Counted from the first letter of the stretch, positions 42,135-51,668 are shown. The stretch: DNA of 64,000 nucleotides from an uncultured Alphaproteobacteria bacterium (GCA_910584385.1 CAJUAK010000008.1:22251-86250); one strand, 5' to 3'. Numbers and translations are program-made. Notes: generated from the sequence alone by a model not told the origin.

Positions 42135-42974
42135 TTAAATCAGTCTGGAGAGCGCCAAATACTGCTGCGGAGAAAGGTTTTCCGCACGCAAAGTCGTTTC
42201 AATTCCCAAAGATAAACATTTTTCTTCCAAAGCGGGAATTTGTTTCAAACTCTGGCGTATCATTTTCCGCCTGTTGCCAAAAGCAAGGCTTGTCAATGCC
42301 TCCACTTTTTTTATTTCATCTTTTGACAAAGGCGTTTTTCCCGGCAAAAACAGCAAAACGCTGGACCATATTTTCGGTGCCGGAACAAAGCAATTCGGAT
42401 TTAAGTCTATCAATTTTACAATATCGCATTGAAGCTGCGCCAAAACAGAAAGGCGCCCGTAAGCCTTGCATCCGGGTTCTGCCATAATGCGCTCGGCAAC
42501 CTCTTTTTGAAACATCAGGGTCAACGAGGAATAATGCGAAATGTCATAAAGCCACATCGTTAGCAGCGGCACCGAGATATTATAAGGCAGATTGCTGACA
42601 ATATTAACGCCCGCAGGCAAAGACGAATAATCATATGCCAAAGCGTCGCCGGAAACAATCTCCAGCTTGGAGCCCGTTTTATCCTGAATATCGCGCATAA
42701 TTTGGATGCATCTGTCATCCATTTCAATAACTGTCATTTTTTCAGGATTCTGTTTCAATACCGACCTTGTCAGTCCGCCGGGGCCCGGGCCGACTTCCAA
42801 GGCTTTTTCTCCGCTAAAGTCCTTTTTATTTTGAGCCGAAAGGGATAATCGGATAATCTTGTCCGTAATATTGCCGTCCAGCAAAAAATTTTGCCCCAAA
42901 GACTTCTTTGCCATCAGCCCATAAGCATCGACAACCGTCCGTAAGTTTGGCAAAGACGCAATTTTATCTTCCAT
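42135..42974 (-). CDS. rsmA: 16S rRNA dimethyladenosine methyltransferase RsmA
   Basis: Dimethylates A1518 and A1519 of 16S rRNA late in assembly. 279 residues with LGQNFLLD, the SAM-binding EVGPGPGGLT and the target-base motif NLPYNIS. It follows surA by 9 bases; pdxA, often placed between surA and rsmA, is absent here. Confidence 0.97.
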   Translation of the reverse strand: MEDKIASLPNLRTVVDAYGLMAKKSLGQNFLLDGNITDKIIRLSLSAQNKKDFSGEKALEVGPGPGGLTRSVLKQNPEKMTVIEMDDRCIQIMRDIQDKTGSKLEIVSGDALAYDYSSLPAGVNIVSNLPYNISVPLLTMWLYDISHYSSLTLMFQKEVAERIMAEPGCKAYGRLSVLAQLQCDIVKLIDLNPNCFVPAPKIWSSVLLFLPGKTPLSKDEIKKVEALTSLAFGNRRKMIRQSLKQIPALEEKCLSLGIETTLRAENLSPQQYLALSRLI

Positions 42975-42983
42975 ACATTCCCC

Positions 42984-44015
42984 TTAACGCATTTCAATGA
43001 CAGCGCGCTGCCGCAAATCTTGCAGATGTTTGCGGGAATATGCTTCCATTTTCTGCTCTTGCAAAAAATTCTTCACTTCTTCCTGCGTCGGAACTTCCGG
43101 CTGGTCAACATTCGGGGTAAAAATATTTTCAAGTTTTAAGATGTAAAAGCCGTCGCTCATTTGAATCGGAGCGCTGACTTCGCCTTTTTTCAATTTCCGC
43201 AAAGCTTTTTCCAACGGGTCAGGAAGCTTGCCTTTGTTAATCCAACCGATGTTGCCGCCATTGGCCGCCGTAGGGCTGTCGGAAAATTGCATGGCATATA
43301 AGCCAAAGCGCGGGTCTCTGCGCAGATTATAAACCAAATCATTCAAATTTTTAGCCTTTTCTTTCTTTATAAAAATTTCTGAAACCAAAAACTTCTCCTG
43401 ATCCATATCCTTGGTCGCGTCTTTTATGGCGTCTTCAATTTCCTTTTGCGTAATATCCCCTTCGCTCATCAAACCTCTTCTGACAACGCGGACCCAGGCC
43501 AAATCTGAACGGATTTGCTCTTTAAAAGTTTCCTCGCTGACTTTTGCCTTTGCCAAAATCTTCTTAATACCGTTAGCCGGCAGCTTATTATTTTTCTCAA
43601 AAGAGCGCATAGATGCCTGAATTTCTTTTTCTGTTATTTCAATTCCCTGCCTTTTGGCCTCCTGAAGCTTAAGTTTCTCATCAACCGCAGCATGCATAAC
43701 TTTTTGAAGGATAAGCGATTTTGTCTGTTTATTCATTGGAATTTTTGTGGTCATCAAAAAAAGGTTTATCCTGTTTTGAATATCCTGGTTAGAAATAATA
43801 TCGCCGTTAACCAGAGCGGCAATTTTCATTTCTTTTCCATTAGAGCTCGACAAACGCAATGGAGAGGAAGCTTTTTTGGGCTGGACAGCTTTTTTTACCG
43901 CCTGATCCAGTTGCTTTTCAGAAACAGCCGGCTGAAATTCCGGCTTAAATTGAGAAAAAGCCGGTTGAACCATTCCCAACAAAGCCAATGCCGTCAAAAA
44001 TATTTTTTTGCTCAT
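42984..44015 (-). CDS. surA: Periplasmic chaperone/prolyl isomerase SurA
   Basis: Escorts outer-membrane proteins through the periplasm. A signal peptide (about residues 1-21) precedes an N-terminal helical chaperone domain (VNGDIISNQDIQNRINLFL) and one parvulin domain (MQFSDSPTAANGGNIGWINKGKLPDPLEKAL). 343 residues with one isomerase domain rather than the two of E. coli, which is usual in Alphaproteobacteria. Downstream of lptD. Confidence 0.92.
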   Translation of the reverse strand: MSKKIFLTALALLGMVQPAFSQFKPEFQPAVSEKQLDQAVKKAVQPKKASSPLRLSSSNGKEMKIAALVNGDIISNQDIQNRINLFLMTTKIPMNKQTKSLILQKVMHAAVDEKLKLQEAKRQGIEITEKEIQASMRSFEKNNKLPANGIKKILAKAKVSEETFKEQIRSDLAWVRVVRRGLMSEGDITQKEIEDAIKDATKDMDQEKFLVSEIFIKKEKAKNLNDLVYNLRRDPRFGLYAMQFSDSPTAANGGNIGWINKGKLPDPLEKALRKLKKGEVSAPIQMSDGFYILKLENIFTPNVDQPEVPTQEEVKNFLQEQKMEAYSRKHLQDLRQRAVIEMR

Positions 44016-44024
44016 ATTTTCCTC

Positions 44025-46283
44025 CTATTTGCCAGAGCCGGCGGCCCCAAGCGTTTTCAACAAAAAGTTAAAGCTCACTTCAAAATCGCCCTGATATTCC
44101 GGATCATTAGAATTATCACGCCGCATTAAGATAAAGAACTTCAGGCATTCATCCTCATAAACCAAATTTCCGCCATATTCCAAAGAGCCGCCGCCCCGGG
44201 TTAAATCCTGCCGGTTATATATATTAATAGACCAGTCTCTGCTTAACGCCGCATTCAAACCGGTATATAATTCCTTACGCTCGCTGTTTTCAATCAATGA
44301 AGAATTTTCATTATCCTTCAAATAGATATAAGAAATATAAGCGTTTAATATTCTCGGGCCGAAACGGGTCGAAAGCTCACTATATGTAAGCTCATAATCA
44401 TTTTTATCTAGTCTGAAACGGTAATTTAAATCAAAATATTCATTCGGCGAAGCATAAATACGCCCGACATAATCGCTGAAATTCCCGTCGCCGCCTTCAG
44501 CTTCCGTAAAGCTTTCATTCTTGTTAAACTTATAGCTTTGGGCAAAAAACATAGCCGTCCGACCGTAAATATCGCCATAGGCATTCCAGTTAACGCCATA
44601 GCTGATGCGGCTGCCGGTATCATTTCTGTCATAACCGGCATAACGGTCCAAATCTAAAATATTCGTATCGTCCAATTCCACGTCCTGGCTGTCTTCATTA
44701 GGAATCTTGTCCACGTAATTCCGGCTGTTCGGCGCGGCAACCGCAACAACAACCGGCTCAAGGATATGCCGGGAGCTTTCCGTCGCTTTTACAAAAGGCA
44801 TGCGCCATTCCAAACCCAATTGGGGGAAAATGCGCCCGGTTACGCCGTCATAAGTTTCGCCGTCCGGATTCTGATAATTGTCAACATAATACAAATCAGA
44901 TTTCACGGAAGCAACCAGTTTGTACTTTTCGCCATAAGGGCTTGTATAAGGCAAATTCCAAGAATTAATCATTGTCATGCGCTGGGTGGCGCTGTCATCA
45001 TCCTCATCTCTGTAAACAGAGGCAAAATTAAGGTTTAGTTTGCTATACGCCCCATATTTCTGGACTTCGCCGATATTTTCATAATCAAACAACGGTAAAA
45101 CGTAAGGGGCGCCGTAATCTTTAAGGTCATTACTGATGAGCTTGTAATAATAGCTCTCCACGGATGAATAGTTTCTATTGTCAAACCCCTGCATTTTTAA
45201 AGAAGAAACCAACCATGCGTCATCTTGTTTCGGCAAAGACAAATCTTTCAGATAAGTCCTGTCCGAAGCATAGTTAATATCCATATTGGCAAGCCAGAAG
45301 TCATTAACTTCATAACGGCCTTTCATAAATAAATTTCCGCGATGGCGGTCATCATCAGGATCACGCATATAGCTTCCGCTGATGTTCATATCCCCGCGAT
45401 ACAGATATCCATTGTAATCGCCATTCCACACAATGCCCTTATCTGTTGTCAAAATCGGCGAAAACAAAACATCCTGCTGGTCGGAGATTGCCCAAAAATA
45501 CTGCGGCTGCAATGTTGCGCCCAAATAGCTGTTGCTGGAAAATCTGGGAGTCAGAAAACCTGAACGGCGTTTGACGGAAGGGTCCGGATGAGAAAAAAAC
45601 GGCGTATATAAAACCGGAATACCCTTAACTTCAAGCCGGGCGTCATTATAGTTAATATTCTGATTCTTTACGTCATGGCGCACCTTGCTTGCCTTAATCT
45701 GCCATAATGGGCTTTCTTTTTCACTGCAGACATCGCAAGGCGTATACACAACCTTTTGCAGCATTTTTCGGTCATCGGCATATTTCCGGCCTTTAGCTGC
45801 TGCAAGGCGGGTCTTGTCCTTCATGATAACTTTGATGTTGTGCATCTCGCCAACATTCATTTTATCTTTCAGCTCAACATAGTCAGAAAAAACCACATTT
45901 CCGCTTTCCTCAAGCAAAACGACACTGCCGACGGCAACAACCACATCTTCGTTTTGGTTATAAATCACTTTGTCTGCAATCAGCGTCAGATTATCGCGGA
46001 CAATATTCACATTCCCTTTTGCCGTGATAATGCTGCGTTCCTGGTCATTTTCCATTTCATCGGCGCTAAAATAAATCTCTTGCTCGTCATTCTCAGATTC
46101 GTTTTTTTTGCCGTAATCCATAAAGCTTGTAAAATTTTTCTGAGGCGTAATTTCAGCATAAGGCTTTGGCGAGCTGCTATGCAAAATCGCGCCGGCATCC
46201 TGCCCTTCGGCAGCCATAAGCGAACCGGCCGCAAAACTGCACAGCCCGATTCCCCATAAACAATGTCTGCCAAATTTAATCAA
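44025..46283 (-). CDS. lptD: LPS-assembly outer-membrane protein LptD
   Basis: Outer-membrane barrel that inserts lipopolysaccharide in the outer leaflet, with LptE. 752 residues: signal peptide, N-terminal OstA/LptA-like domain (YFSADEMENDQERSIITAKGN), the CDVCSEKE segment, then a long barrel with many aromatic strands (PGYSSN-like RRSGFLTPRFSSNSYLG). The TTG at 46283 has AAGGA 5 bases upstream and overlaps lptF by 8 bases. The only Cys pairs I see are in the middle segment, unlike the four-Cys E. coli protein. Confidence 0.93.
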   Translation of the reverse strand: MIKFGRHCLWGIGLCSFAAGSLMAAEGQDAGAILHSSSPKPYAEITPQKNFTSFMDYGKKNESENDEQEIYFSADEMENDQERSIITAKGNVNIVRDNLTLIADKVIYNQNEDVVVAVGSVVLLEESGNVVFSDYVELKDKMNVGEMHNIKVIMKDKTRLAAAKGRKYADDRKMLQKVVYTPCDVCSEKESPLWQIKASKVRHDVKNQNINYNDARLEVKGIPVLYTPFFSHPDPSVKRRSGFLTPRFSSNSYLGATLQPQYFWAISDQQDVLFSPILTTDKGIVWNGDYNGYLYRGDMNISGSYMRDPDDDRHRGNLFMKGRYEVNDFWLANMDINYASDRTYLKDLSLPKQDDAWLVSSLKMQGFDNRNYSSVESYYYKLISNDLKDYGAPYVLPLFDYENIGEVQKYGAYSKLNLNFASVYRDEDDDSATQRMTMINSWNLPYTSPYGEKYKLVASVKSDLYYVDNYQNPDGETYDGVTGRIFPQLGLEWRMPFVKATESSRHILEPVVVAVAAPNSRNYVDKIPNEDSQDVELDDTNILDLDRYAGYDRNDTGSRISYGVNWNAYGDIYGRTAMFFAQSYKFNKNESFTEAEGGDGNFSDYVGRIYASPNEYFDLNYRFRLDKNDYELTYSELSTRFGPRILNAYISYIYLKDNENSSLIENSERKELYTGLNAALSRDWSINIYNRQDLTRGGGSLEYGGNLVYEDECLKFFILMRRDNSNDPEYQGDFEVSFNFLLKTLGAAGSGK

Positions 46284-47391
46284 GAGATTCCTTCCTCTTT
46301 GTCCAACGCGCGGGATTATAAAACAGCAACAGATAAAAACTGATTAACAGCGGAAGAATAAAATTCAAATAAAGAACCGGCAGCATATACAAATGCTTTG
46401 CCGCCACATTTGTCATTGCCAGGTCAATACCCAGCACGGCCATCATGGCAACAATGGAAACAGAAATAATTTTCATCTGTCCGCGGCGGTTAAAATTCCC
46501 AACCAAAAGCCCCGTGCATCCCATAAGAGCAAATAAAATATTCATCAAGGGGGAAATAAGCCTTTTATTGCCCTCGATAAAATATTTCTTCTTATCTTTC
46601 TCCGACAGGTTTGGGTTATCCAAGGCGCCAAGAAGCTCGCGCAGCGTCTGCTGCCGAACGCCGGCGGCTTTTTTCTTAGAACTGCCGCTCATGCCAAAAT
46701 CAACAGAATAACGTTCAAAAGCCAAAGAAGAAAATTGCATATTCTGGCGGTTGATTTCCTGCCTTATGCCGTTAACCATAATGATTTTCGGCCCTTCGTC
46801 CGTATAAACGACGCGCCCAAGCTCTGCCGACAATGTCGTTTTTATTTTCGGATTCCGCTCATCGTTAACCAAAATGCCGCTGATAGAACCATCCGACTCA
46901 TGCGCCGCAATAAAAATTGTCAGGTTATTTTGCAGCGTCGTAAACTCTCCCGCTTTAAACATCAAATGCGAAACATCATTTTTAACTTGCCATTCAACTT
47001 CGTCAAACTCCCTTTCCGCCATAGGGATTCCCCAGTTGTAAACATAAAAGCAGAAAGCGGCCATAAACACGCCAAAAGCAAAAGAAGGCTTTGCACACTG
47101 CCAAGGGGTTATCCCGGCGGCTTTCATAACCACCAGTTCCCGATCGGACAGCATGCGGTTATAAACAAACAACACGGCAGCAAAAAGGGATATCGGCGCA
47201 AGCACAACAAAGATTCGCGGCATTAAAAGGGATGTCATTTTCACAAAAATCCCCATAGAAATGCCTTTATTGGTAATCAATTCCACAAAACGCAGCGACT
47301 GCGTCAGCCATATAATAGACATTAAGGTGAATGTAACCAGCAAAAAGCCGACAACCACTTGTCTTCCGATGTATAAGTTTAATTTTTTCAT
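46276..47391 (-). CDS. lptF: LPS export permease LptF
   Basis: One of the two inner-membrane permeases of the Lpt transporter. 371 residues: helices at both ends and a periplasmic jellyroll between. The block QSLRFVELITNKG and FAAVLFVYNRMLSDRELVVMKAAGI is the alphaproteobacterial LptF type rather than LptG. ATG at 47391 is taken; a TTG six codons earlier is possible; neither has a strong ribosome site. lptG, normally next in line, is missing from this locus. Confidence 0.9.
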   Translation of the reverse strand: MKKLNLYIGRQVVVGFLLVTFTLMSIIWLTQSLRFVELITNKGISMGIFVKMTSLLMPRIFVVLAPISLFAAVLFVYNRMLSDRELVVMKAAGITPWQCAKPSFAFGVFMAAFCFYVYNWGIPMAEREFDEVEWQVKNDVSHLMFKAGEFTTLQNNLTIFIAAHESDGSISGILVNDERNPKIKTTLSAELGRVVYTDEGPKIIMVNGIRQEINRQNMQFSSLAFERYSVDFGMSGSSKKKAAGVRQQTLRELLGALDNPNLSEKDKKKYFIEGNKRLISPLMNILFALMGCTGLLVGNFNRRGQMKIISVSIVAMMAVLGIDLAMTNVAAKHLYMLPVLYLNFILPLLISFYLLLFYNPARWTKRKESLD

Positions 47392-47456
47392 AGTTGTGAG
47401 TATAACCAAAAAAATTAGAAAAAAAACAAAAATTTCACATCCTCAAAAAAATAGTC

Positions 47457-47470
47457 TTATCTGTTGATAA
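47457..47470. promoter_or_regulatory. Candidate operator before hydC
   Basis: Inverted repeat TTATC-TGTT-GATAA in the 173-base divergent gap between lptF and hydC. Its 5-4-5 layout resembles sites of anaerobic regulators of the FNR type, but the half-sites are not TTGAT/ATCAA. Tentative. Confidence 0.3.
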
Positions 47471-47564
47471 TCGGCGCTTTTATTTTTTTCTGCTTGAATA
47501 AGATTTTGTTTACGAATAGCCTTGTATTATAAAAACAGAAAAGCAATTCAAGAAAGGGGGATAA

Positions 47565-48038
47565 ATGTCCGAAGTTGCCGCATCCGTTGCTGCCAAATGG
47601 CGGAAAAAAAGAGGGTCTTTAATCATGGCCCTGCATGAAATCCAAGACATTAAAGGCTACGTTCCTTGGGAAGACGCATTAGCCATCGCCGAGGGGATGA
47701 ACATTCCCTTAGCCAGAATTTATGAAGTTCTCACTTTTTATAACTTTTTCAAACTTGAAGCGCCCGGCAAAGCCGTTATTTCCGTTTGCACGGGAACAGC
47801 CTGCTATTTAAAGGGCAATGACAAGGTTTTGGAAGAATTCAAAAAAGAGCTTGGAATTAATGAAGGCGAAAGCACCGCTGACAGAATGTTCCATCTTCAG
47901 TGCGTCCGCTGTGTCGGCTGTTGCGGCTTAGCGCCTGTTTGCGTTGTAAACGGCAAAACATACGGCAGAGTAACTCCGGGAGATGTCAAAAATATTCTGG
48001 AAGAATGGAAAACCAAATTAGCAGAAGACAAGGAGTAA
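47565..48038 (+). CDS. hydC: NuoE-like subunit of [FeFe] hydrogenase (HydC)
   Basis: 157 residues with the NuoE thioredoxin-fold [2Fe-2S] ligands C75-x4-C80 and C116-x3-C120 (CVGCC), and the helical N-terminal part (LIMALHEIQDIKGYVP) typical of this subunit. It links the NADH module to the rest of the complex. AAAGGGGG precedes the ATG. First gene of hydC-hydB-hydA, 4 bases before hydB. Confidence 0.94.
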   Translation: MSEVAASVAAKWRKKRGSLIMALHEIQDIKGYVPWEDALAIAEGMNIPLARIYEVLTFYNFFKLEAPGKAVISVCTGTACYLKGNDKVLEEFKKELGINEGESTADRMFHLQCVRCVGCCGLAPVCVVNGKTYGRVTPGDVKNILEEWKTKLAEDKE

Positions 48039-48042
48039 GCCC

Positions 48043-49725
48043 ATGGCCGCCATTGATATTGAAAAAAGATTTGACATCCATGAGATTGCCAAAGAAAAAT
48101 TAAAAGACATGGAACGTTATGACTGTTCCATTTACTGTTGCCACTCCACCGGTTGCAAATCTTCCGGAAGCGACGAAATTATAGATTTGTTAAAACAAGC
48201 CATTGCCGACCACGGGCTGGAAGACAAAGTCCGCATCGTTGCAACAGGCTGCATGGGGCTTTGCGCGCAGGGTCCCCTTATCCGCGTTGAAATCAAAGGG
48301 CAGAAAGACATCCTTTACAAACGGCTGGAACCGCTTGTTGCCCGGGTGATTATTACAGAACACGTTATCCCGGCTTTAAATTTGGCTCCCGGAGAAGAAT
48401 TCCAACTGCCTGAATTTTTACAAAAACACGTTCTTTCTTTAGAGCTTCCCTTCTTCACCAAGCAAGAAAAGGTCGTTTTGAAAAACGCCGGGCACCTGGA
48501 TCCTGAAGACATTCAGGAATACATTGCCCGCGGCGGCTATCTGGCACTGGAAAAAGTGTTAAAAACCATGACGCCGGCACAGGTTGTCGAAGAAATTAAA
48601 AAATCAGGCTTAAGAGGGCGCGGCGGCGGCGGATTCTCAACCGGCATGAAATGGGAATTGGCTGCAAAAGTACCCACCGTTGATGAAAAATTCATCATCT
48701 GCAACGGCGATGAAGGCGATCCCGGCGCATATATGGACCGCTCGATTCTGGAAGGCGACCCGCATGCTGTTATTGAAGGCATGATGATTGCGGCTTACGC
48801 AATCGGCGCCACAGCCGGATGGTTTTATATCCGTGCAGAATATCCTCTGGCGGTTGAAAGGATTGAAAAAGCCATCAAGGCTTGCAAAAAGAACCGCCTG
48901 CTCGGCAATAACATCATGGGAACGGACTTTTCCTTCAACATTGACGTCCGCCTTGGCGCCGGCGCCTTTGTTTGCGGCGAAGAAACAGCCCTCATCCACT
49001 CTATCGAAGGCAAAAGAGGCACGCCGCGCCCGCGTCCGCCTTACCCGACAAACAAAGGCTTATGGGATAAGCCTTCCTGCGTAAACAATGTGGAAACCTT
49101 GGGCAATGTTGCCAAGATTATCCTCAAAGGCGCAGACTGGTTTGCTTCTTTTGGAACGGAAACATCCAAGGGCACAAAAGTTTTCGCCCTCACCGGACAA
49201 GTTGAACATTCCGGGCTGATTGAAGTTCCGATGGGCACAACCATTAACGAAATCGTCAATGAAATCGGCGGCGGCGTCCCGAATGGCAAAAAACTTAAAG
49301 CCGTTCAGACCGGCGGCCCGTCCGGCGGCGTTATCCCGGCAGATAAGCTTGATTTGCCTGTTTGCTATGAAGAACTGAAAAAAGTCGGTTCCATCATGGG
49401 TTCCGGCGGCATGATTGTCATGGACGATTCTTCAAACATGGTAGACATCGCCAATTTCTACCTTGATTTTACCGTTGACGAGTCCTGCGGCAAATGCGCG
49501 CCTTGCCGGATTGGCGGCAAGCAAATGCTTCTGCTGCTTGAAAAAATCAATAAGGGCAAAGGCACCCAGCAGGATATTGACGACCTGCGCCGCATTGCAA
49601 CCGCCATGCAAAAAGCTTCCCTTTGCGGATTAGGGCAAACCGCGCCTAACCCTGTTTTATCAACCCTGCGCTTTTTTGAAAATGAATATTTGGAAAAAGT
49701 TGCTCAAAACGAGAAAAAAGCATAA
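48043..49725 (+). CDS. hydB: NuoF-like NADH-binding subunit (HydB)
   Basis: 560 residues: an N-terminal thioredoxin-like [2Fe-2S] domain (CCHSTGC at 32-38, CMGLC at 70-74), then the NuoF core with FMN/NADH loop GRGGGGFSTG near 191-201, NGDEGDPGAYMDR at 221-233, an SLBB region, and the [4Fe-4S] site C482-x2-C-x2-C plus C528. It takes electrons from NADH. The extra C-terminal two-[4Fe-4S] ferredoxin domain of Thermotoga HydB is absent; the protein ends soon after the C528 motif. AAGGAG lies 7 bases before the ATG. Confidence 0.95.
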   Translation: MAAIDIEKRFDIHEIAKEKLKDMERYDCSIYCCHSTGCKSSGSDEIIDLLKQAIADHGLEDKVRIVATGCMGLCAQGPLIRVEIKGQKDILYKRLEPLVARVIITEHVIPALNLAPGEEFQLPEFLQKHVLSLELPFFTKQEKVVLKNAGHLDPEDIQEYIARGGYLALEKVLKTMTPAQVVEEIKKSGLRGRGGGGFSTGMKWELAAKVPTVDEKFIICNGDEGDPGAYMDRSILEGDPHAVIEGMMIAAYAIGATAGWFYIRAEYPLAVERIEKAIKACKKNRLLGNNIMGTDFSFNIDVRLGAGAFVCGEETALIHSIEGKRGTPRPRPPYPTNKGLWDKPSCVNNVETLGNVAKIILKGADWFASFGTETSKGTKVFALTGQVEHSGLIEVPMGTTINEIVNEIGGGVPNGKKLKAVQTGGPSGGVIPADKLDLPVCYEELKKVGSIMGSGGMIVMDDSSNMVDIANFYLDFTVDESCGKCAPCRIGGKQMLLLLEKINKGKGTQQDIDDLRRIATAMQKASLCGLGQTAPNPVLSTLRFFENEYLEKVAQNEKKA

Positions 49726-49736
49726 AGGAGGCACCT

Positions 49737-51506
49737 ATGGTAAAATTAAAAATAGACAATTTTGAAGTTGACGTTCCGGCCGGCACCTCTATTTTAGACG
49801 CGGCAAGACAAGCTCAAATTGACATTCCCACATTATGCAAACACCCCGATGTTGACCCTTCGGCCGGTTGTGGCATGTGCATTGTCAAAGTCGGCGGCAG
49901 AATTATGCGTTCTTGCTGCACGCCCGTTTCGGAAGGAATGGAAGTCATCACGCAGGATCCTGAAATCATTTCCGTCCGCCGCACGGTTCTGGAACTCATT
50001 TTAAGCAACCACCCGAATGAATGCTTAAGCTGTATCCGTTCCGGACATTGCGAGCTGCAAGACATGGCATCGGTTTTCGGCATGAAAGGTTCCCGTTTGC
50101 CCAGCCTTTGCAAAAAATATCCTTTAGACGATTCGACAAAGTCTATTGTTTTGGATTCTTCCAAATGCATAACCTGCGGACGCTGTGTCGAGGTCTGCCA
50201 AAACCAGCAGAATGTTTGGGCTTTGAGTTATCTAAACCGCGGGCTTGCCACCAGAATAACCGCCGCGGGCGGCATTAACCTGGCCGACAGCCCCTGCATT
50301 AAATGCGGACAATGCTCCGCCCACTGCCCGACAGGCGCTATTGTGGAATATGACGAGACGCAAAAAGTATGGGATATGCTGAGCAATCCGGATTTGCACA
50401 CCATTGTTCAGATTGCTCCGGCCGTACGCGTTGCCATCGGCGAAGAATTTGGCTATGACTTTGGCGAAAACCTGACAGGAAAGACCTATGCCGCATTACG
50501 CCGTTTAGGTTTTGATAAAGTTTTTGACACCAACTTTGGTGCAGACCTGACCATCATTGAAGAAGCTTCCGAGTTTGTCGAACGCTTCACCAAGCGTCCG
50601 GAAAGCCTGCCGATGATGACATCCTGCTGTCCGGCTTGGGTAGATTTGTTGGAAAAATATCACTCAGACATGATTCCACATTTTTCAACCTGTAAATCTC
50701 CCCAATCTATGGTCGGCGCCTTGGCAAAAACCTATTACGCAGAAAAAATGGCAATCGACCCGGCAAAAATCCGCGTTATTTCCATCATGCCCTGCACCGC
50801 TAAAAAATGGGAAATTTGCCGTTCCGAAGATATGAGCAGTTCGGGTTTCCAAGACGTTGACGTTTCCCTGACCACCAGAGAGCTTTGCCGCATGATTAAA
50901 CAGGCCGGTATCGACTTCCGCAATCTTCCTGAAGAAGAAGCCGACAGCCCGCTGGGAGAATATAGCGGCGCCGGAACAATCTTTGGCACCACCGGCGGCG
51001 TTATGACCGCTGCTTTACGGACAGCTTACTATTACATTACCGGCAAAGAGCTCAAAAACATCAATTTTAAAGAAATTGAAGGGCTTGAAGGAATAAAAGA
51101 AGCTGAAATAGATATCAAAGGCAATAAAGTCAAGATTGCCGTCGCCCATGGCATTGGCAATGTGGAAGAAGTCTTGGACAAGATTCGCCAAGCCAAAGAA
51201 AATGGCGAAGATTTGCCTTACCACTTTATTGAAGTTATGGCCTGCCGCGGCGGATGCGTTTCCGGCGGCGGACAACCGCGCGTTATGATGCCGGGGCAAC
51301 CCAAACCCCGGGGCATTACGGATGATATCCGCAAAAAACGCGCCCAAGGGCTGCTCAATGAGGACTTAAATGCCAAAAACAGGCATTCCCACAAAAATAA
51401 AGCTATTAAAACGCTTTATAAAGAATATTTGGGCGAAGCCGGTTCCCAAAAGGCTCATGAATTATTGCACACGCATTATAAAGAAAGAAATCTTTATAAA
51501 AAATAA
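49737..51506 (+). CDS. hydA: Catalytic [FeFe] hydrogenase subunit, NuoG-like (HydA)
   Basis: 589 residues. Order: [2Fe-2S] ligands C34, C45, C48, C60; His-ligated [4Fe-4S] (HPNECLSCIRSGHC, H92, C96, C99, C105); two [4Fe-4S] (C144-154, C187-197); H-cluster motifs TSCCPAW (295-301), MPCTAKK (351-357), ACRGGCVSGGG (502-512). A C-terminal small-subunit-like region ends the protein. All catalytic Cys are kept, so it should be active. With HydB and HydC this is the trimeric group A3 type, known in other organisms to couple NADH and reduced ferredoxin to H2. Maturases HydEFG are not in the window. Confidence 0.96.
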   Translation: MVKLKIDNFEVDVPAGTSILDAARQAQIDIPTLCKHPDVDPSAGCGMCIVKVGGRIMRSCCTPVSEGMEVITQDPEIISVRRTVLELILSNHPNECLSCIRSGHCELQDMASVFGMKGSRLPSLCKKYPLDDSTKSIVLDSSKCITCGRCVEVCQNQQNVWALSYLNRGLATRITAAGGINLADSPCIKCGQCSAHCPTGAIVEYDETQKVWDMLSNPDLHTIVQIAPAVRVAIGEEFGYDFGENLTGKTYAALRRLGFDKVFDTNFGADLTIIEEASEFVERFTKRPESLPMMTSCCPAWVDLLEKYHSDMIPHFSTCKSPQSMVGALAKTYYAEKMAIDPAKIRVISIMPCTAKKWEICRSEDMSSSGFQDVDVSLTTRELCRMIKQAGIDFRNLPEEEADSPLGEYSGAGTIFGTTGGVMTAALRTAYYYITGKELKNINFKEIEGLEGIKEAEIDIKGNKVKIAVAHGIGNVEEVLDKIRQAKENGEDLPYHFIEVMACRGGCVSGGGQPRVMMPGQPKPRGITDDIRKKRAQGLLNEDLNAKNRHSHKNKAIKTLYKEYLGEAGSQKAHELLHTHYKERNLYKK

Positions 51507-51523
51507 TTAAAAGAAGAAAAACT

Positions 51524-51576
51524 CCTCCCAACAGAACAGCTTCCAAATTTGGACAGTTCACTTGGGAGGGTTTTTT
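51524..51576 (+). terminator. Terminator of hydCBA, copy 1 of a repeated hairpin
   Basis: Stem CCTCCCAA/TTGGGAGG (51524-51531 with 51562-51569) enclosing GAAC/GTTC and CCAAATTTGG, then six T. The same hairpin occurs at 63548-63605 beside an autotransporter 3' end, with about 50 of 60 bases alike. Confidence 0.85.
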
Positions 51577-51596
51577 CATATCCTCCGTGTTATAAG

Positions 51597-51656
51597 TTAA
51601 AACGCATAGCTGACACCGATGTTAAAGCTTGTTGCATGATAATCTGAAACAACACC
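51597..51656 (-). pseudogene. Remnant of an autotransporter 3' end
   Basis: Read on the minus strand, the last 15 codons spell DYHATSFNIGVSYAF then stop, identical to the end of the autotransporter at 63627-64000. Upstream of these codons the sequence is unrelated and recR begins after a few bases. A decayed or duplicated gene end, copied along with the terminator hairpin. Confidence 0.75.
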
Positions 51657-51668
51657 ACAGTTTTATTT

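Noticed and set aside
42975..42983. Loss of pdxA between surA and rsmA as evidence of a deletion
   Set aside because: Gene order varies between lineages and pdxA may be elsewhere; no remnant is visible in the 9-base gap.
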